A program made the translations under genes and the position numbers. From NCBI GenBank assembly GCA_036264235.1, contig DATARH010000224.1:1-29076 (forward strand): a DNA stretch of 29,076 nt, in the 5' to 3' direction. This stretch comes from DATARH01 sp036264235 (GTDB lineage Bacteria; Pseudomonadota; Alphaproteobacteria; ATCC43930; CGMCC-115725). Positions 8,507-15,743 of the stretch are shown here, piece by piece; the first letter of the stretch is position 1, and every line of letters begins with the position of its first letter. The notes beneath the pieces are model-generated. The model saw nothing but the letters and a program-made list of their open reading frames with translations, was not told where the DNA came from and ran no database searches.

Positions 8507-9313
8507 ATGGCCGCTTCGATCGTCATCGCTGACAGCATCACCCGGGTCGGGCCCGAGGCCGCAGGCGCGGTCGTCGTCAACGCGTCGCATGGCGGCGTCT
8601 ATGCCGCCTACCTCGCGGCGAAGCTCGGCGCCGCCGCGGCGATTTTCAACGATGCCGGTGTCGGTCGCGACGGCGCCGGGATCGGCGGACTTGATTACCT
8701 GCAGCAGCTCGGCATCCCGGCCGCCACCGTCGGGCACGACACGGCGCGGATCGGCGACGGCTCCGACATGATCGCGCACGGCGTCATTACGCACGCGAAC
8801 GGGTTGGCCCGGTCGCTTGGCGTTCATGCAACGCAGTCCTGCGGCGACGCCGCCGCGACGCTGCAGCACGCGGCACAGACGCATCGCGCGCCAACGGAAG
8901 CGCTGGAAGCGGCGTTCCTGCTGGTAAGCGAGCCGCCGCAGGTCTGGGCGCTTGACTCGGCATCGCTTGTCCTGGCCGAGCACAAGGATGCGATTGTCGT
9001 CACCGGCTCGCATGGCGGACTGCTCGGCGGGAAACCGGAGACCGCGCTCAAATACGATGTGCGCGGCGCCCTCTACAACGACGCCGGGATCGGCAAGGAC
9101 GCGGCCGGCACCTCGCGGCTGCCGGCACTCGATGCGCGCAGGATCGCCGCTGCGACAGTATCGGCGGCGAGCGCGCGCATCGGCGATGCGCGCTCGACCT
9201 ATGAGGACGGCATCGTCAGCCGGGTCAATCCACGCGCCGCCGCGCTCGGATTGCGCGAAGGCATGACCGCCCGCGAATTCGTCACCGGCCTGCGCCGCAC
9301 CCTCGCCGGATAA
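8507..9313 (+). CDS. Unrecognised protein with two copies of an SHGG...NDAG module
   Basis: 268 aa and not a family I can name. It consists of two homologous halves. Half 1 has VVVNASHGGVYAAY, AIFNDAGVGRDGAGIGG, LGIPAATVGHDTARIGD and HGVITHANGLARSLGV. Half 2 has IVVTGSHGGLLGG, ALYNDAGIGKDAAGTSRLP, RIAAATVSAASARIGD and DGIVSRVNPRAAALGL. The repeated SHGG, NDAG[VI]G[RK]D and ARIGD blocks look like ligand- or active-site loops joined by alternating beta strands and helices. There is no signal peptide or membrane segment. ATG 8507 is preferred over GTG 8501 because GGAG lies nine bases ahead. The gene sits third in a four-gene operon with gaps of 16 and 9 nt, between E1 beta and a second ThDP enzyme, so it likely serves the same pathway. 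The function is open: enzyme, ligand carrier and assembly factor are all possible. Confidence 0.85.
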   Translation: MAASIVIADSITRVGPEAAGAVVVNASHGGVYAAYLAAKLGAAAAIFNDAGVGRDGAGIGGLDYLQQLGIPAATVGHDTARIGDGSDMIAHGVITHANGLARSLGVHATQSCGDAAATLQHAAQTHRAPTEALEAAFLLVSEPPQVWALDSASLVLAEHKDAIVVTGSHGGLLGGKPETALKYDVRGALYNDAGIGKDAAGTSRLPALDARRIAAATVSAASARIGDARSTYEDGIVSRVNPRAAALGLREGMTAREFVTGLRRTLAG

Positions 9314-9322
9314 GGAGGAAAC

Positions 9323-11071
9323 ATGCCCCCCACCTTGCAGAACCGGCCCTCGGGCCCGATGACCGGCGGCCGCGCGCTGGCCGAGATGCTGCATCTGTCG
9401 GGCGCCGGACCGATGTTCGGCATGGGCGGGTTCCAGCTGCTGCCGTTCTATGACGCGGTCGGCCTTGTCGGCCTGACCCATCACCTGATCAATGACGAGC
9501 GCTGCGGTGCCTTTGCCGCCGATGCCTATGCGCGTGTCACCAACCGTCCCGGCATCTGCGACGGGACGCTCGGCCCCGGCGCGACCAACCTCGTCACCGG
9601 TCTGGTCGAGTCGCTGAATGGCGGTATCCCGATCGTCGCGATCGCCGGCGACACCAACCGTGCCCATTCCTGGAAGAACATGACGCAGGAATGCCGACAG
9701 GTGGAAATCCTGAAACCGGCGGTGAAGGAACTGATCCGGGTCGAGATGACGAGCCGCATCCCCGAATTGGTGCGGCGCGCCTTCGCCGTCGCTACCTCCG
9801 GACGGCCGGGACCGGTGTTGCTCGACGTACCCGAGGACGTGGCGCACGGCACGCACGATTTCGCGCCCGAGGATTTTGTCACCGACGAAGCGACGCTGAA
9901 GGCGCCGGCGCGGCGCATCCGGCCTGACCGCACCGAGATCGAGCGCGCTGCCAAGTTGATCGCCAAGGCGAAACGCCCGCTGCTGTTGACCGGCGGCGGC
10001 ATTCACCTGTCGGAGGCCTGGGGCGCGCTCACTCGCTTTGCCGAGGCGCAGTCGATCCCGGTCGCGCACACGATGAGCGGCAAGGGCGGCATCGCCTGTT
10101 CGAACCCGCTCAATGTCGGCCTGTTCGGCCGCTACTCGCGGATCGCCAACGATCTGATCGAGGCGTCGGATTGCCTGATCGTCATCGGCTGCAAGCTCGG
10201 CGAGGTCGCGACCAAGCGCTTCGCGCTGCCGCCGCGGCAGATCCCGGTGATCCATCTCGACATCGTCGCCGAGGAGATCGGCCGCTGCATCCCGGCCGAG
10301 ATCGCGCTGTGGGGCGATGCTCGAGCCGGGCTCGAAGATTTTGCAGAGGCGCTGTCGGACAGCGGCAAGGCCGCACGTGCGGCGCGCGCCGATTATCTCG
10401 CCGAGATCGCGCCGCGAATGAAGAAATGGGAGGATGAGGCCGCACCGAGGCTCAGTTCGCGCGACCGGCCGGTGCATATGGCGCGGCTCTGCCGCGAGCT
10501 GAACAAGACCTTGCCGGCCGAGGCGATCCTTGTCGCCGATGGCGGTTTCGCCGGCCATTGGACCGGGCTCCTCTATGACACCAAGAAGTCCGGCCGGCAT
10601 TTCATCCCGGATCGCGGCTTTGCTTCGATCGGCTACGGGCTGCCGGGTGGCATGGGCGCGTGTCTCGCCGCGCCCGACCGGCCGGTCGTCGCGATCAGCG
10701 GCGATGGCGGGTTCAACATGATGCTCGGCGAATTGGAAACCGCGCGCCGCACCGGCTGCGGCTTGACGGTGATCGTCGTCAACAATGCCGCCTCCGGCTA
10801 TGTCAAGGCGCTGCAGCACGCGATGATGGGCGGCCGCTACCAATCGGCGGATTTGAACGAAATGGATTACGCCGCGATCGCCCGCACGATGGGCTGCGGC
10901 GGGATTCGCGTCGAGGACCCGGAGGCCTTGTCGCCCGCCTTGCGGCAGGGCATGGAGGAACGCGACCGCCCGACCGTGATCGATGTCGTCGTCACCCGCG
11001 ACCCGGCGCAGATGCTGCCGGCGGTCGACAACCGCACGGTCGAGATCAAGCAGGGCGACCGCGTCGCATAA
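9323..11071 (+). CDS. Thiamine-diphosphate-binding enzyme, acetolactate synthase/oxo-acid decarboxylase type
   Basis: 582 aa with the three-domain layout of the decarboxylase superfamily. The N-terminal pyrimidine domain has NDERCGAFAADAYARV with the expected catalytic Glu, then DGTLGPGATNLVTGL and GRPGPVLLDVPEDV. The central domain has PLLLTGGGIHLSEA and HTMSGKGG. The C-terminal ThDP/Mg domain has SIGYGLPGGMGA and the motif from GDGGFNMM to VIVVNNAASGY. The start is ATG 9323 with AAGGAGG at 9312-9318, nine nt after the previous stop. It is the last gene of the operon and ends only 10 nt from the convergent hydantoinase gene. Relatives include acetolactate synthase, glyoxylate carboligase and benzoylformate-type decarboxylases. 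The sequence alone does not decide between them, and no regulatory subunit gene is adjacent. Confidence 0.9.
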   Translation: MPPTLQNRPSGPMTGGRALAEMLHLSGAGPMFGMGGFQLLPFYDAVGLVGLTHHLINDERCGAFAADAYARVTNRPGICDGTLGPGATNLVTGLVESLNGGIPIVAIAGDTNRAHSWKNMTQECRQVEILKPAVKELIRVEMTSRIPELVRRAFAVATSGRPGPVLLDVPEDVAHGTHDFAPEDFVTDEATLKAPARRIRPDRTEIERAAKLIAKAKRPLLLTGGGIHLSEAWGALTRFAEAQSIPVAHTMSGKGGIACSNPLNVGLFGRYSRIANDLIEASDCLIVIGCKLGEVATKRFALPPRQIPVIHLDIVAEEIGRCIPAEIALWGDARAGLEDFAEALSDSGKAARAARADYLAEIAPRMKKWEDEAAPRLSSRDRPVHMARLCRELNKTLPAEAILVADGGFAGHWTGLLYDTKKSGRHFIPDRGFASIGYGLPGGMGACLAAPDRPVVAISGDGGFNMMLGELETARRTGCGLTVIVVNNAASGYVKALQHAMMGGRYQSADLNEMDYAAIARTMGCGGIRVEDPEALSPALRQGMEERDRPTVIDVVVTRDPAQMLPAVDNRTVEIKQGDRVA

Positions 11072-11081
11072 GACCGGGCGA

Positions 11082-13169
11082 TCAGCCCGACCCGATCTCG
11101 AGCACGATGCTGCCGGACGGCATCACCACGGCCGTCCCGGCGGGGCCGATGACGAGGGTCGAGCCGGCGTCCTCGACCAGCGCCGGCCCAACAAAGCGGG
11201 CGCCGGCCGGCAAGCAGTCGCGGTCGTACACCGTAGCCTCGGCGAAGCGGCCCGCCCCTACGAACCACGCCAGGCGGGTTCCCTTCACCGCGTCCGTCGC
11301 CGAGCCGCCGGCATCGATATCGGCGACCGAGCCGCCCGGCACCGACACTCGGACGGAGACTCGGGCGTTGATGAATTCGAGCGGCACCTCGGGTGGGGCG
11401 CGGCCGAATTTCTCGCGATATGCGGCGGCGAAGGCCGCCTGTAATTCGGCGCGACTTGCCTCGCCCCGATATGGCCCGGGCGGCAAGGGCGTCACCAGAT
11501 CGAAGCCTTGGCCCACGCAGCGGCCGTCGCCAAGCCGGTCGATGCGGGTGCCGTCCAGCGGCAATCCGGTCGCGGCGACGACCGCCCTCGCCTCGTCCTC
11601 CAATTTGCGGAACGCAGCTTCGAATTCGGCCAGGGCGCCGGTGTCGAGCCGGAAGCCGACCGTCGCAACGCGGTCTACTCGGGCCGGGGCGACCAAGAGA
11701 CCCCAGGCCGATGCGATGCCCGGTGAAGGCGGGCAGATCAGCCGGGTGATGCCGAGCTTCCGGGCGACACCGTAACCGTGCACCGGCCCGCCGCCACCGG
11801 TGCAGACCAACGCGTAGCGGCGCGGGTCGCGGCCGCGCTCGGCGATGTGGACTCGCGCGGCACCAGCCATGTGCTCATTGGCGATTTCGTGGATGCCGGC
11901 GGCGAGCGCCTCCGACGACAGGTGAAGCGTCTCCGCGAGACCGGCGATCGCTCGCTCGGCCGACGCGCGGTCGATCGCGATCGTACCGCCGGCAAAGAAG
12001 TCGGGGTTGAGATAACCAAGCAGCAGATTGGCGTCGGTGACAGTCGGGGCGGTGCCGCCGCGGCCGTAACAGGCCGGGCCCGGCTCGGAGCCGGCGCTGT
12101 CGGGCCCGACCTTAAGGAGGCCGATCTCATCGGTCCGCGCAATGCTGCCGCCGCCGGCGCCAATCTCGATCAGTTCGACCGTCGAGAGGCGGATCGGCAG
12201 CCCGCTGCCCTCGATGAACCGCTTCTGCCGCGCCGCCTCGAAGCCGTAGGCGATCAGCGGCTCGCCGTTTTCGACAAGGCTCAGCTTCGCGGTGGTGCCG
12301 CCCATGTCAAAGGCGAGCAGATCGGCGACGCCATCGCGGGAACCGAAAAACGCGGCGGCGAGCGCGCCGGCGGCGGGGCCGCTTTCGAGCATCTGCACCG
12401 GGTTGCGGTTGACCTCCTCCGCATGGGTCAAGCCGCCGCCCGACAGCATCAACAGAAGCGGCGCGGCAATGCCGAAGCCGGCCAGTTCGCGTTCGAGCGC
12501 GGCGATATAGCCGGCAGCGATCGGTTTGATGTAGGCGCTCGCCACCGTCGTCGAGGCGCGTTCGTATTCGCGGATTTCGCGCACGACCTCATGCGACGCG
12601 GTGACGTAGAGCTCCGGCGCGTGCGCTGCAATCGCCCGCGCCGCTGCGATCTCATGCGCCGGGTTGGCATAGGAGTGGAGGAACACCAGCGCGACCGAAG
12701 TGACGCCGGCGGCGCACAGCGCATCGGCCTGCTGTACCAATTGCGCTATGTCGAGCGGCATCGCGATGCTGCCATCGGCGCGCATCCGTTCCGTCACTTC
12801 GAAGCGCAGGTTGCGCGGCACCAGCGGCGGCGGGTTCTCGATGCCGATATCGTAGAGGTCGTATTTGCGCTCGCGGCCGATCTCGAGCACGTCGCGGAAG
12901 CCGACGGTGGTCAAGAGGCCGGTCGGCGCGCCCTTGCGCTCGATCAGCGCGTTGGTGAACAGCGTCGTCGCGTGCACGACGCGGCCGATGCGCGTCGGGT
13001 CGAGCGCCGCCTCGGCGAGGATCGTGCGGATGCCGGTGACGACGCCCTGCTGGGGGTCGGCATGCGTCGTCAGCACCTTGGTGCCCCAGCGGCGCCCGCT
13101 GGCGTGGTCGTGCACGACCAGATCGGTGAAGGTGCCGCCGATATCGATGCCGAGCGCGTATTCGCTCAC
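11082..13169 (-). CDS. Hydantoinase/oxoprolinase family protein, subunit A
   Basis: ATP-using HyuA-type subunit of hydantoinase, 5-oxoprolinase and acetone-carboxylase relatives, 695 aa, normal for the family. The N-terminal domain begins LGIDIGGTFTDLVVHD. The centre carries LAFDMGGTTAKLSL and IGAGGGSIARTDEIG, followed by SAGSEPGPACYGRGG and PTVTDANLLLG. Near the end is VCTGGGGPVHGYGV. These are the phosphate-binding loops of the ASKHA-like fold. The start is GTG 13169, which forms a GTGA overlap with the PIN toxin stop. GTG 13214 is in frame but would reach 49 nt into the toxin gene. The usual partner HyuB is not adjacent: downstream is a convergent ThDP gene. The subunit may act with a distant HyuB or with a single-subunit partner. 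The substrate is unknown. Confidence 0.9.
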   Translation of the reverse strand: MSEYALGIDIGGTFTDLVVHDHASGRRWGTKVLTTHADPQQGVVTGIRTILAEAALDPTRIGRVVHATTLFTNALIERKGAPTGLLTTVGFRDVLEIGRERKYDLYDIGIENPPPLVPRNLRFEVTERMRADGSIAMPLDIAQLVQQADALCAAGVTSVALVFLHSYANPAHEIAAARAIAAHAPELYVTASHEVVREIREYERASTTVASAYIKPIAAGYIAALERELAGFGIAAPLLLMLSGGGLTHAEEVNRNPVQMLESGPAAGALAAAFFGSRDGVADLLAFDMGGTTAKLSLVENGEPLIAYGFEAARQKRFIEGSGLPIRLSTVELIEIGAGGGSIARTDEIGLLKVGPDSAGSEPGPACYGRGGTAPTVTDANLLLGYLNPDFFAGGTIAIDRASAERAIAGLAETLHLSSEALAAGIHEIANEHMAGAARVHIAERGRDPRRYALVCTGGGGPVHGYGVARKLGITRLICPPSPGIASAWGLLVAPARVDRVATVGFRLDTGALAEFEAAFRKLEDEARAVVAATGLPLDGTRIDRLGDGRCVGQGFDLVTPLPPGPYRGEASRAELQAAFAAAYREKFGRAPPEVPLEFINARVSVRVSVPGGSVADIDAGGSATDAVKGTRLAWFVGAGRFAEATVYDRDCLPAGARFVGPALVEDAGSTLVIGPAGTAVVMPSGSIVLEIGSG

Positions 13170-13621
13170 GACCGTACCGGATCGGTTCTCTGTCCGCTCA
13201 ACGGGTTTAGCCACCGCAGACCAGGAAACCCGGCGAAATCACGGTCGGCCGAGCACAGGACCAGTCCGTGCTCGATGGCGAGCGCGGCGAGGTGAGCATC
13301 GGGAACAAGCTTGCTTCCTGTGCCTGGCAACAGCAGCAATTCACCGAGTATTTCGGCGTGTCGCGCAGTCGGATACGGCACCCAAGCAATGTCGCAGCCG
13401 AGCCAGGCCGCTACCTGCGCCCATGCATCCGCCATCGTCAAATGCGGACTGCGGACACGCGGGTTCGTCACGAGCCGAAGAAAAGCCAGGAGACTCGGCC
13501 AGGGCAGCCCGACCCGGCCCGTGCCATTCAATTGCCGGTCGAGCCAGTCGCGCGACGCTTGGTGGTACGGAGACGAGGCGGTGTGCGCATAAACCAGCAG
13601 GTTCGCATCCACCAAGATCAC
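13166..13621 (-). CDS. vapC: PIN-domain ribonuclease toxin, VapC type
   Basis: 151-aa PIN-domain protein of a type II toxin-antitoxin pair. The first acidic residue lies in ILVDANLLVYA, the later cluster in VPDAHLAALAIEHG and LCSADRDFAGFPGLRW. This pattern fits the PIN subfamily that ends in a conserved RWLNPL. The expected activity is Mg-dependent cleavage of RNA, often tRNA. The second acidic position is unusual: the segment reads SLLAFLRLVTNP rather than the more common EFLR. The start is GTG 13621, overlapping the antitoxin stop as GTGA. The toxin stop in turn overlaps the hydantoinase start as GTGA. Regulation is expected through the antitoxin-toxin complex binding the promoter upstream of the antitoxin. 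Confidence 0.87.
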   Translation of the reverse strand: MILVDANLLVYAHTASSPYHQASRDWLDRQLNGTGRVGLPWPSLLAFLRLVTNPRVRSPHLTMADAWAQVAAWLGCDIAWVPYPTARHAEILGELLLLPGTGSKLVPDAHLAALAIEHGLVLCSADRDFAGFPGLRWLNPLSGQRTDPVRS

Positions 13622-13860
13622 TTGAATTCCTCGCCCTCGGCGAGGGCAAGCGCCTCGGCAATGTTGTCGATCGGAATCAGCAAGCGTCCGGGGACGCTCT
13701 TCGTACGGAACGGCTTGCGGTGTTTCGGTCTCGCGGTCATTTCCTGCAGCCCCCGTCGCAGGACGTCGTTTACCAACGCCTTGAGACTTGTCTCGCGAGA
13801 CTTCAGCAAGCGCTCGAGCTCAGCGGCCACGTCATCGTCAAGGGTCAGCGTCGTTCTCAT
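13618..13860 (-). CDS. vapB: Ribbon-helix-helix antitoxin, VapB type
   Basis: 80-aa antitoxin. The N-terminus MRTTLTLDDDVAAELERLL is a typical ribbon-helix-helix DNA-binding domain (a beta strand, then two helices). The C-terminal half, with PFRTKSVPGRLL and a helical tail rich in Ala and Glu, would wrap the toxin. The start is ATG 13860. No ribosome site precedes it, and the predicted promoter places transcription start at or within a few bases of the ATG, so the mRNA may be leaderless. The stop overlaps the toxin start (GTGA), giving tight coupling. Short repeats of CATCAA and its complement upstream are likely its operator. Confidence 0.85.
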   Translation of the reverse strand: MRTTLTLDDDVAAELERLLKSRETSLKALVNDVLRRGLQEMTARPKHRKPFRTKSVPGRLLIPIDNIAEALALAEGEEFK

Positions 13861-13898
13861 AACATCAAGACATATCGATGTTGATGCTTTGATGTCAA
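13861..13898 (-). promoter_or_regulatory. Promoter and probable operator of the vapBC-like pair
   Basis: On the minus strand, TTGACA (13898-13893) is followed 18 bases later by TATGTC (13874-13869). The ATG comes eight bases after that. Overlapping this are CATCAA twice, CATCGA once, and the complementary TTGATG just ahead of the ATG, as expected for autoregulation by a ribbon-helix-helix antitoxin. The -35 box is perfect and the -10 box is weak. Confidence 0.6.
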
Positions 13899-13941
13899 CA
13901 ACAACCGGAACCGGCTGGCGCCCCAGCCTCCGACCGCCCGA

Positions 13942-14913
13942 TCAGCTTACCTTCACCAGTTTCTGTAGGCTGCGCAAACCCGGCGGGATTTGTTCACCTT
14001 TGGCGCGGACCCGTCGGCCCCAATTGGTGAAGCTGACCTCGCCGACATAGATGTCGCCGCGCGAATCGACAGCGATCCCGTGCGGCGAGATGAACTGGCC
14101 CGGATTGAGCCCGGCATGGGCATGGCCGAGCCGCGCCAACAACTCGCCGTCATGGGTGTAGATGCTGACCCTGGGGCCGCAATTCGGCAGCTCGATATTG
14201 ACCGCCATATCGGGGCCGATCTCGCCGATATACATGCGTCCCTGCTTCCCCGGTTCGAGATAGAGACCGGAGGGCCGGTGCATGTTGTTCCACTGGCCGG
14301 CGTATTTGCCATTGCCGTCGAACACCTGAACCCGGTGGTTTTCGCGGTCGGCGACATAGACGAACCCGTTTGGGTCGCAGCACACATTATGCGCGATGTT
14401 GAACTGGCCCGGATCGGTGCCAGGTTCGCCCCAGGAAAATTGCAGCCGTCCGTCGGGCGTGTATTTGTGGACGCGCGAATTGCCGTAGCCGTCCGACACA
14501 TAGATGCTGTCGCCATCGGGCGACATCGCGGTGTGGGTGCAGCGATGAAACGGCTCGCCCGACATATAGGGTGCCGGCTTCCCGGGCACGCCGATGGTCA
14601 GCAGCACCTTGCCGTCGAGCGTGCATTGCCGGACCGTGTGGTCTCCATCGTCGGTCAGCCAGATCGTCTCGTCCGGGGCCATAAAGACGCCATGCGGCCG
14701 CACAAAGATACCCTCGCCCCAGGTCCGCAGCAGATTGCCGTCGCGGTCAAACACGCACATCGGGTGCTTGCCGCGGTTGAAGGCGTAGACATTGTTGTGC
14801 CGGTCGACCCCGACCGCGGCGACATCGGCGTTGAATTCCATGCCGGGCGGCAGCTTGGCCCAGCCGTCCTGCACCTCGTAGCGGTAGCCGCCCGTGCCCA
14901 ATACGACCGCCAT
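13942..14913 (-). CDS. NHL-repeat beta-propeller protein (peptidyl-alpha-hydroxyglycine alpha-amidating lyase-like)
   Basis: 323-aa beta-propeller. NHL-type blades repeat the pattern of a Gly-rich turn, V-x-D and a final aromatic: VAAVGVDRHNNVYAFNRG, PHGVFMAPDETIWLTDDG, VCCDPNGFVYVADRENHRV and PHGIAVDSRGDIYVGEV. The layout resembles the lyase domain of peptide-amidating enzymes, where His and Tyr on the blades bind zinc and substrate, and many environmental bacteria carry such proteins with unknown roles. There is no signal peptide, so a cytoplasmic location is likely. The start is ATG 14913 behind AGGAGG. The gene is divergent from pdxJ with 89 nt between them. True lyase activity is not shown by the sequence. 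Confidence 0.85.
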   Translation of the reverse strand: MAVVLGTGGYRYEVQDGWAKLPPGMEFNADVAAVGVDRHNNVYAFNRGKHPMCVFDRDGNLLRTWGEGIFVRPHGVFMAPDETIWLTDDGDHTVRQCTLDGKVLLTIGVPGKPAPYMSGEPFHRCTHTAMSPDGDSIYVSDGYGNSRVHKYTPDGRLQFSWGEPGTDPGQFNIAHNVCCDPNGFVYVADRENHRVQVFDGNGKYAGQWNNMHRPSGLYLEPGKQGRMYIGEIGPDMAVNIELPNCGPRVSIYTHDGELLARLGHAHAGLNPGQFISPHGIAVDSRGDIYVGEVSFTNWGRRVRAKGEQIPPGLRSLQKLVKVS

Positions 14914-15002
14914 GGCTTTCCTCCTTCAGTGCGGCCGCGGCTCCGCAGCCTACACGCTAGCACGGGCTGGAACCGCGAGTTTCAAGAAACTAGGATACGG
15001 CC

Positions 15003-15743
15003 ATGGCCCGGCTTAGCGTCAACCTCAACAAGATCGCGCTGTTGCGCAACTCGCGGCATACCGGCGTGCCCGACCTGCTGAGATTCGGCCGGATCGCGCA
15101 CGATTCCGGCGCCGACGGGCTGACCATGCACCCACGCCCGGACGAGCGTCACATCCGCCGCTCCGACGTGCCGGCGATCGCGCAGCTGATGCAGCCTTGG
15201 CGCCCGGCCTGCGAGCTCAACATCGAAGGTTATCCCGACGAGCGGTTGTTCGAGATCGTGCGCGAGGCGCGGCCGGAGCAATGCACGATCGTGCCGGACG
15301 CGCCCGGCGCGTTCACCTCGGAGGAGGGCTGGAAGCTCGGCAACCAGGACACCCCGGCGGTGAATAAGGCGGTCGCCGAACTGAAAGCGCTCGGCTGCCG
15401 CGTGATCCTATTTGTCGATCCCGATCCGTCGGTCATCGACCGGGTGCCGGCTACCGGCGCCGACGGGATCGAGATCTACACCGGCACTTATGCGGCGGCG
15501 TTCCGTTCCGGCAATTCCGACGCCGAATTGCAGGCCTGCGCCGCCACGGCGGCGCGCGCCGTCGGTTTGGGGCTGGTGGTCAATGCCGGGCACGACCTCA
15601 ACCTGAAGAACCTGCCCAATCTGGTGAAGGCGATTCCGTTCCTCGCCGAGGCGTCGATTGGCCATGAATTGACTGCCGACGCGCTCGAGATGGGCTGGGC
15701 CGTCGCGGTCGCCGCCTACAAGGCGGCTCTCGCCGGACCCTAA
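15003..15743 (+). CDS. pdxJ: Pyridoxine 5'-phosphate synthase
   Basis: Last step of DXP-dependent vitamin B6 synthesis: joins 3-amino-2-oxopropyl phosphate and 1-deoxyxylulose 5-phosphate to give pyridoxine 5'-phosphate. It is a TIM barrel of 246 aa, normal length. The signature strands are SVNLNKIALLRNSR, GADGLTMHPRPDERHI (the His/Arg phosphate and substrate cluster), ELNIEGYPDE, GIEIYTGTYA, NAGHDLNLKNLP and ASIGHELTADAL. The NLNK form in place of NVDH at the N-terminus is a known variant in alphaproteobacteria. The start is ATG 15003 with AGGA eight bases upstream. The 3' end overlaps the convergent MFS gene by 4 bp. B6-dependent metabolism is housekeeping, so the accessory neighbours look unrelated. 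Confidence 0.93.
   Translation: MARLSVNLNKIALLRNSRHTGVPDLLRFGRIAHDSGADGLTMHPRPDERHIRRSDVPAIAQLMQPWRPACELNIEGYPDERLFEIVREARPEQCTIVPDAPGAFTSEEGWKLGNQDTPAVNKAVAELKALGCRVILFVDPDPSVIDRVPATGADGIEIYTGTYAAAFRSGNSDAELQACAATAARAVGLGLVVNAGHDLNLKNLPNLVKAIPFLAEASIGHELTADALEMGWAVAVAAYKAALAGP

Noticed and set aside
8447..10843. Very long minus-strand open frame (798 codons) opposite the ThDP operon
   Set aside because: It covers four clear plus-strand genes, is rich in Arg/Ala/Gly/Asp with no family motif, and is an antisense shadow of GC-rich codons.
11778..13295. Plus-strand frame of 505 codons opposite hydantoinase A
   Set aside because: Shadow frame: composition dominated by Arg, Ala, Asp and Gly, and no recognisable domain, while the minus strand has strong HyuA motifs.
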